Positions 52,004 to 61,000 of a DNA stretch of 64,000 nucleotides are shown here, one piece after another (within the stretch, counting starts at the first letter, position 1; each line of letters opens with the position of its first letter). Both the position numbers and the translations under genes were made by a program. Source of the stretch: Atherinomorus stipes (taxonomy: Eukaryota > Chordata > Actinopteri > Atheriniformes > Atherinidae); NCBI GenBank assembly GCA_023101725.1, contig JALJCO010010476.1, positions 682,001 to 746,000 of the forward strand. The letters are read 5' to 3'. A model generated the notes under the pieces. It was given only the letters and a program-made list of their open reading frames with translations. It made no database searches and was not told where the DNA came from.

Positions 52004-55000
52004 TTACTATACACAAAGGATAAAAAAAAGAAAAAAAAACTCATACTCAAACAAGGCTGGCATTCTACCAAAATGTAAATGATTAATGCATTGCCCTCTG
52101 TTTTCTTAAAAAGAAGCAATCATTTAATAAGGTCAAGCTTTTTCTCACCCTTAAAGACTCCATGTATGACTTATGACAATCTATATGCAAAGTGTGTCCA
52201 CAGGTCTGGACGTAGACACCCCCATCCCATCCTATTGACACAGACTGCAAACAAGAACTCTGCAGAAATCACAAGAGAAAAATCACGTTTGTTGGAGCAT
52301 GCAAATTATTATTCTATATGATATTCTATATGATATATATATATATAAGAAATATATATATATATATATATATTTTTTTTATACACACACATACATACAT
52401 ACATAAACAAACACACAATATCCTACATTTTTTTTTAAAAGCTTCCCAGAGATCTAGGAACTTATTTTACTGACAGACACACAAAATAAACATCGCCAAG
52501 CTGCTCTTACTCAGACAAATTAAAAACACACAAAAATACAAAGAAAATAGTTAAAAGTTACATGAAAGTTAGAATGATTAATGCAAATTACATACATCTT
52601 TAAAGAACTGTTGCATGAGCGTAAGCCTGACATCATGAGCCACGCCACATGTGTCTACAGGGTATATGTGCTCTTCATCGCTTGTGGGTAGATTTTTAGG
52701 CTCCTTGCTTTTGCAGCGGTGCCCAAGTACTGAAAAATAAACATAGTGGTCAGCGGTGATGACTTTCATTTCTTGTTATGAACTACATATAATGTGAACT
52801 TAGACAGAAAGTTTAACAACATTTGAATTTCATAAACATTTTTAATCTCTATTACAATTTTGACTTTGTAATATTTCTACAGAATGTAGCCTGGTTGTTC
52901 AACATTCAAAGATAATTAAATCAATCATGAAAAATGTTAAGTTTATAAACACTGAAGTTATCAGATCACTTCAGAGGATTACGACATTTAGCAAGTTTCT
53001 CCATCATTCACAAGCAGAAATACAGTAAAAATGGAAAAATTATATATGTGTTGCACAAAAACTTTCTATTACCAGTGCTACTAGAGCATTCTAATATAAC
53101 AGGCTTTTAAAAATGAAAAAAATGAGGATGCGGGGAAATGTAGTACCTGAGGATGCTTGGAGAAGAACCACTAGACCTGTTGGTCGATCCTCTGTGGAGG
53201 GTCCACTCTGCCCACAGATCACACAGTCATAGAGAACTTCGGATTCCATGACTTCAGAGGATCCCAAATCCATGGCTGCTTCAGTATCAGGAGACTCTGA
53301 TAAAAGACAAAAAAAAAAAGGGAGGGGGTTACCAACAAAAGCTGACACCAGGGACTAGTAACACGTGATTGTCTAGAGAAAGTTTAGTGTAGGTATCTTG
53401 GCTGACTTCTACCCTGCTAACATTGAATCTTAGTGTATGCTGTCAGATAATCCAATGCTAACTTCTGTCGCCACAAGATTGTGCACAAATATGTGCAGTA
53501 GATTCACCTCAAGTTTATTCTGTCATTAGAAGTGGCTCAGATCAATGTCACATATATTTCAAACGTCATACAAGTTCCCCAGCAATTTGTTTTTGTTTTT
53601 AGTTGTTAAATTGATGTGCGTAGTTTGTTACAGACACTTTGTATAAAATTTAAAACCATTTTAAAGCAAGTATCATCACTGGATATCTCAGACTTTTGGA
53701 TCCCACTGTATGCACATTAATGCTGAGAACATACATAAAACTTACTCTTTACTAGCTCCCATGCTATCAAGCAGAGCACTACAAATTAATCACTGATGTG
53801 AAATTAGTTTTAAATGTTAGGGACTGTGTTCAATTTGAGTTGTAAGCACTGCGAAGAAATGTCAACCTGTGTTAGAAATTGATTTATTGTTTTATGGAGG
53901 TACATGTTCTTAGGAGAGGTCACCGTGTTCCTGGGGAAATTAAAATCGTTTTCACTGGAAGTCAACGCGAAAGCTTTAGCCTCAGGTCATCCAAACACAC
54001 AGATGGGACACAAACACAAATACACAATAGAGGCAGCAAGTTCACCAGCAGCAGCATAAATTTGGGAACCCTCTTGAAAGAATTAAATGAAAATAATATT
54101 CCAGCATTTTTTTAAATGCTAGTCTTTTAATAGAGAAACTATGAAGCACAACAAAAGTCAGCGATCCCTGAAGTTACAGATTTACAAGGCTGTCTCTGAA
54201 AAAAAAACAATCTGAGAAATCTTTTTCTGTTGCAGGGAGGTTTTGTTGAATTTGTTCAAGTGTAAGAATTTTCCTTGACACAATATAGCATTTGATGCTC
54301 AGTGTTGTTAGATTATTCTAAATAATCTCCAAGCATAGTGCCAGCTTTCATAGAAAACCATCTTATTTAGGAAAAGTATTAACAAGATGGGGATACAGAT
54401 TGTTGCCTCTTTTAGACAAAATAGCTGGAATACATTTCTGTAGAAAACTGAGGAAATTTGTAACCACTAAGAATAGAGCATGACATTAACTTTGAAGGTA
54501 ATTTGGAGGCTGATGTAATATCTTATTAATCTGAACAAACAGGACCAAACTATAATTTCCAGCCAGCCTTGTAGGCCATGTAAAATCCTCAAAAAATTCA
54601 AGTATGTTCCTCTTCAATTAAACTCAACTCAACTGTATTTATAGAGCACTTTAACACATTGGTTGAACAAAGTGCTAAACAGAGCATTCCCATTTCCCAT
54701 TCCTAACCAATTCTCCCCTTTTAAGTTGTATTTAAATGCATGTGATGTACATCCAGTCTTGATCTTTAAGTATACCAACTAAAGTTACAGCTGAGCAAGA
54801 AATGTGTAGATGGATGTCAGAGCACAGTCCTGCGAGAATGGCCCAACTGAGCACAGCAGCTATTATTCATTTGCTAACCATGCTGTGTCAGGGTGGTCCC
54901 TGAGAGTCCTGCCTACTATTAGTGCTTTGATCTTATGCGCTCTAACTGCCAGCAGGCACCAACATTCCCATAGGATCACTCTATACTCAGTTTCTTTTAA

Positions 55001-58000
55001 AAGACCTCCAGAGACCACATACACAAGCTGGGCCCACTGTCACCTTGCACTAGCAACAGAAATATAGTAATAATGAGTTCATTTAAGCCAACGGCATTCT
55101 TCTTCAAGGGCTACAGGAGCAAGATGCCCTTCACACAAAGGGTGTTCAAATGTATTTCATGCTCTGTAAAGGTCTACCACATATCCAGAGGTGTGTAACA
55201 TTTGTAGGCAGAAAAAAGTAAGGATGCTATAAAAAGATAATGAGTAGTTTTCTTATTTACTTAGTAACATGCAAATACACTAAAAAAAAAAAAAAGAAAA
55301 AAAAAAAGAATAGTTGGGCTGTACACTGATAAACAATAACGACACTACATATTACACATAAAAAAAATGCAAAAGCAGTGTGTAAAAAACTTAATTCTTA
55401 TGGAAACAGTAATGTTATATTAAGTATTTAAGCAGTAGGGTTAGCATGTGAACTGCTAGTTAAATGCACTTGATTTGCTTATCAGCAGAGTGCTACCACC
55501 TCTATTTTGGAAATAGTTTTGGCATTGTGTTAACATACACCTGAATGCGCCACACAAGCAAACTTCCAAGTAGGGGTGTGCCAGAATGTATCATTGATAT
55601 TATAAGTGAGCACTGCAGATCAAAACATCTCAGCGGGTTTCAGCTTCAAACATTCAAAAATAGCATTTATGAAAAGAAATTTGAAAAGCAACTGAAATTC
55701 AAATGGAACTTGCAGAGACATATTTTTTGTCAAGTCAAGCAAGCTGAGAAGGGATTTTACTGTGGCTGTGACTTCTTGTGTGGCCATCAATAATCTGTGA
55801 TATCGTTATTGCAATCTTTCTTTTTGTTAAATATTGCAATATTTTGGGGGGGGGGATCACCCATCGCTAACTAATCCCTATCATTTCTTTACAGTACAAA
55901 GCATCTGTATAGTTTTCAGGACAGATGCTTCACAACTGGTGGTATTAAAAAACATTATCGAGAATGGAGTTCGGACAATAGAAAAAATATATCGTTTTTT
56001 TTTTCCCCCCCTTTCTTTTAGCCATATGGTCCAGCCCTACCTCCCAGGAAGAAAGATATAAACAGTGACCTTGGAGAAGCAATTGTTGCTGCCCATCAAA
56101 ATCAGAAGAGTTATGAGGCAAATTAAAAATAACAGAAACATAGCAATGATGGTAAGAATAATTATTCACCAGTGGGGGTGATTTGGGCTTAATTTGCTGC
56201 AACAGGACAAGACTACCTTGGAGTGATTATCTCACTTATCTCACTCACTAAACATTTCACTTTACATCTTGTCAGTAGGCCAAGCAAAGGCTGTTTTACT
56301 ATATACTAGGGCTGGGCAATATATCGATATGAAAAATATGTTGATATATTTTTAAATGAGATATGGAATTGAACCTTATCACACATATCGAGATATGGAA
56401 TTCAGTGTTTGTTTGTTTCGTCTTTGTATATAAATGCTAACCTTACTAGCGTTTGTTACATTTAATTCTGTGTAATGTTCCTTACTTGCATCTGCAAGTA
56501 TTATTACATACAGTATTATACAGTATTTCTGTTTACATTTTATCATTCTTTGAACAGCTGAGCATTATTTCCTCCTGTCAGTTTAAATGAAACTACTTGT
56601 AATGTAATATTTGGCTCTGACTGTAACAAAATATTTGCTCTTACTTTGCAATAAAAATATCGGGATATACATCTTATATCGATATTCAGCCTAAATATAT
56701 CGAGATATGACTTTTGGTTCATATCGCCCAGCCCTACTATATACTGTTACCTCACTGCTTTTTGGCTTTTGCACAACATCCTGCTTTGATGGTATGGTCT
56801 TTGCAAAACAGAATTTTGGCAGTGTCTGCTGTGAATACTATTTGTCTATTAAGCTGAGAAAACAAGTTGACTTACCAACATCCATGGCCGTTTCCATGAA
56901 ACTTTTCTGCCTTGATGCAAACTCAGCAAGAAGCTTCTTCTGTCTCTCTCTAGCCCTCTGACGTCTGAAAGAAAGAAAAAGTGGAAAATGTGTTTGATGT
57001 GAATACAGTAATTTGCTAGCAACACAGTATCAAACAAAAGCCCATGATCAACTAAATACTACTTCTATGCATGATTATCAAATTTTAATAAACTCAGAAC
57101 TTTACATATTCTTAATTCAACTAGTCCAATTTTCACAGAGGGAATTCAACCGAATTCAATTGCACTGCAATATCTTAGAAACAATCATGTCTATTGTACA
57201 AGAATGTCTCTCATCACGAACTCCATTTAGTAAAATTTATTTTCCATCTAGCAGGGGATACCATTACAATCATAAGGAGTGCCTGATTTCAACAATTTTG
57301 TGTTTTAAAGTATGAAATGTTAATTGTTTGATAAATACCATGAGCTAAGCCTCTGTAGCCCAGAAGATTGGAGTGGACTGTAAATTAAGTCCCTAATAAG
57401 AGGACATAAACAAACGCTGACAGGAATGTCATAGCTCAATAGTCCTCAACGATGGCTTCAGGGGTGCCAACAACCAGCTTGATGAATGGACTCACTCCCA
57501 CTGGCCTCATTACTGTCTGATGGTTGCCATGGAAACGGTTTGGAGTTTTAGGGGATGGGGGTTGTGAGATAAAGAGATTCTACCTGTATTTTGTGTGTGT
57601 GTGTGTGTGTGTGTGTGGGGGGGGGGGGGGGGCTTGAAGCTTGCCCGGAAACCAGATGAAAAAATTACTCACATTTTCGACCATTTTGTTGCAGTCTCAG
57701 ACACTTTGTAAAAAACTTTTTTTTTTTATATATCTTCTTACTTGGATAGAGTCAAATCCCTGTTCATGGGCGGTCAGCTTTGTTTCTTTCTTTAAAAATA
57801 GTCGAATCAGACAGCAGCTTGTCATTCTATGTAGGTCATCATTCTACCTATTTCATATTCTCCAATTAGAGGAAACTATCAAGCGCCCCCCCCGTTCCGG
57901 ATCGGTCAACTGTCCCACACCCACAGCGACAACTCTCTCCTCAACCCTGTCCAGAATATTTTCTTGTGCGAAACAACATTTTCGCTAAAAGAGCGTAACA

Positions 58001-61000
58001 TTTGTCTGAATGCAAACGTATAAAAGATAAAGTCTGCAGTATAACCACTTTTCAGAGCAAGTCTGAAAGAGGCTTATGAGTTGTAGGATAATCATAATTG
58101 TATTCTGAATTATAATATCAATGAAGCAAGACTATTTTCAAGTAGCTGAGACACAAAATCACCTGAAGCAAAGTCTGTAGAATTAATACAATCTATGTGT
58201 CATTAAATAGAGAAATATAACAATAGATATTACCTTTCCTCTTTGTCCATGGCTTTCTTGTCAGTGGGACTGTTCTTCTTTGGTGGCACTGGAGGACACA
58301 CCTTTCCACAAATATCCTGAATGCTACGTTTAATTTGGCAGCTTCGTGTGGCTGCCTTGGTAAGGATTCGCTCAATGGCTGTAATGCCATCTCCATGAGC
58401 AAGACGGCTTGTGTCCATATCCTCAAGCCAGGAAGCTGATAAGGAGTTCTGTTTGGATGACATCTTCTGGTGGAGCTTGATGAGGAGAGACAGCATACTC
58501 TCTCTGATCTCCAGGATCTCAGTCACCAGTTGCGGGGGTGTGCCTGGTGGGACCCAGCGTGTTGAGGAGCTCTTAGGCCTGACAACTTGGGTGGCCTCAG
58601 TGTTGCTACGGTTAATAATTTCCTGGAACTTCCTTCTGCGCTCTGCTACGAGGCTGAACACCTGAGCTTCCCGCAGGTTCTAAGAAAACAGTGAGTATGC
58701 ATTTATTTATATGAAAATTATACATGTCAACATTTTTTGAGACATCCAGTACATGGGTTTTGTGTGGGCGATGAATGACTTCACTCTGGTAGTGTACAGA
58801 AAACCACAAAAACCTTTAGAGGAAAAAAAAGAAATAAATTTACGGAGCTTGATTTTTACAAAGAAACTATTCAAATATCAAACTAACACTGAAGCAACAC
58901 AATATGCAAATAGAAAGAAACCCTTTTTTCCATTATTCGGTTGAAGGGACTAGAGGCAGGAATTGTGAAAGAATAGACATGCATGTCAAGTTGGGTGATG
59001 AAGTGTTAAAAACCAAAACGAACGAGCCCACCCACGTCTCCCTCCATTGCCCTGAACAGGCTGTGTGCTGCATAATGCGCTGCGATTCGGTGGCCGAATT
59101 TCCCGTGCTGTCCTGCAGATGTGATGTCACTTGACGCTGCATACGAGTCCGCAACAGTTTTGATACAGGAAGAAGACGGCCACAGTGAATTAAAATACGC
59201 AAGGGATAGTTATGGATTCTTCTGCCGTCAGCAAACAATACAGATCAACTGAAAGATCACTAAAAAGTGGTGCTACAAAGAAAAAGACTTTATTAGCGTA
59301 ATAAACGTTATAGATTCAGTTTGTGCGCACTACCATGACGGCTTGGCTGGTGGCTGCAGTTACCCGCAGAACCAGTAGCGGTACTCGCGAGTCTCATTTC
59401 TTAATCTTGCCTCTAGTCCCTTTAAAGTGCACCTGCATCAATGTACTATTGGAAGATCAGTGTTTAAAAGGTAGAGTCCGGAAAAGGTAGAGTTGGAAAA
59501 ACAGCACATTATCATATGTAAACAGGAACAAAATACAGAAAAGTCAAATCAAATACTCATAATGAAATTTCAGCTGACATTTAACCTCTTCTGACGGTAC
59601 TCACAACAACCATTAAACTAGAGAAAATTCAAATCATCCTGATGTAAGGCACACAAACCATCTGAAAGATTTGCCATGACCTGACCTGACAAAAAAGGAC
59701 CTGAGCTCCACTGTTAAATAAACATACATCATATAGCCCAGTCAAGGCAACATCAATCATACTGGCATGCGGTTAAAAAAGCATTTACTTCAAACCTGCA
59801 TTACACACATAATTAGTTTCAGCAGTCAACACGGAGGGAAACTGCTGAAGCGTAGCATTGCACACACACCAAGGCAGACTTTCTTTAACAAAAAAGGAAA
59901 AAAAAAAAAACACGTGCACAGAAATAATTTTGAAATAGAGATAAAACAGTCAAATGCAGCTACTAGTGTCATTTAAGTCATTAGACTTTAATACAAATTG
60001 GTGCAGGCAGCTACCTCTCTCAATTTCCTGAAAGACGCCTGGAGTTCTGTAAAATGAGTAAAGTAAAATAAATAGATGAAAGAAGATCATAAAAGTACCA
60101 ATTAAACTATTGAAGGTGAGAAAAAAGGCTATATGCATATCAGGGCATTGCTCAAAGATACCCTGTGCAGTCTGTCAAGATAAAATCCTGTAACGAATCC
60201 GATCATCAAAAACATTCCAATTAGCGACTAAGTTTTAGCATTTAGGTCACTAATACCAACTCAGAATCTGTCAAATCCTGCTCATAATTCAACTTTTCAC
60301 ACAAACAGATCTACCAACAAGTACAAACAATCCAATCACATCAATACAGCGAGCACAACTACAATCAGTTTACAAAATTGACTTTGATTTATGGCTCTCT
60401 TTCAAAATTGATCAAACCACAGTATCTTCAAACCTCTTATAAGGCAGTTCATTTATAGGTGCATAATCTATAAATTTCAAATCTGAATCTTTCGGTGTAG
60501 TTGTATAAATAAATAAATAAAAACAACTAATCACAAGGGATATGGTGGAGAAGTTAATGCAAAATGTCACCCATGAAAAAAACAATGTCAGTAAATCTCT
60601 GTTTTGTACTTAAAATGCCACTCAGCTGCTTTATGGTTTTATCTTTAGAGAGAACTATTTAGAAAGGAACTAGTATTTCAATGGCTTTACAAATATAGCT
60701 TCTATTGTGCTGTGCTATTAACTAGGGATGTTCAATACTGGCTTTTTTTTTTTTTTACCGATATCCTATTTTGTCCAATTCTTAATTTCCATCATCAACC
60801 GATGCCGATGTATGCACACAACTGTGAAGTTGTATCTCTTTTATGTTTTGAGAAATACAACTATATTCTGCTCCGAGAGCGAATATCCCAAAATAGCCTT
60901 AACTCAGCCAGATGAGTTCATTTTGGACATCTGGCTGCCATATATCAGATACTAGCAGGTATTAGCCAACATGTGGCTAATTAAAATGTTTCTGACAACT

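Larger units (their letters stand above)
56965..58233 (-). other. 1.3 kb ubr3 intron
   Basis: Contains a (GT)n(G)n tract (57593-57632) and dispersed repeat copy 2 (57775-57900). Nothing else recognised. Confidence 0.75.
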
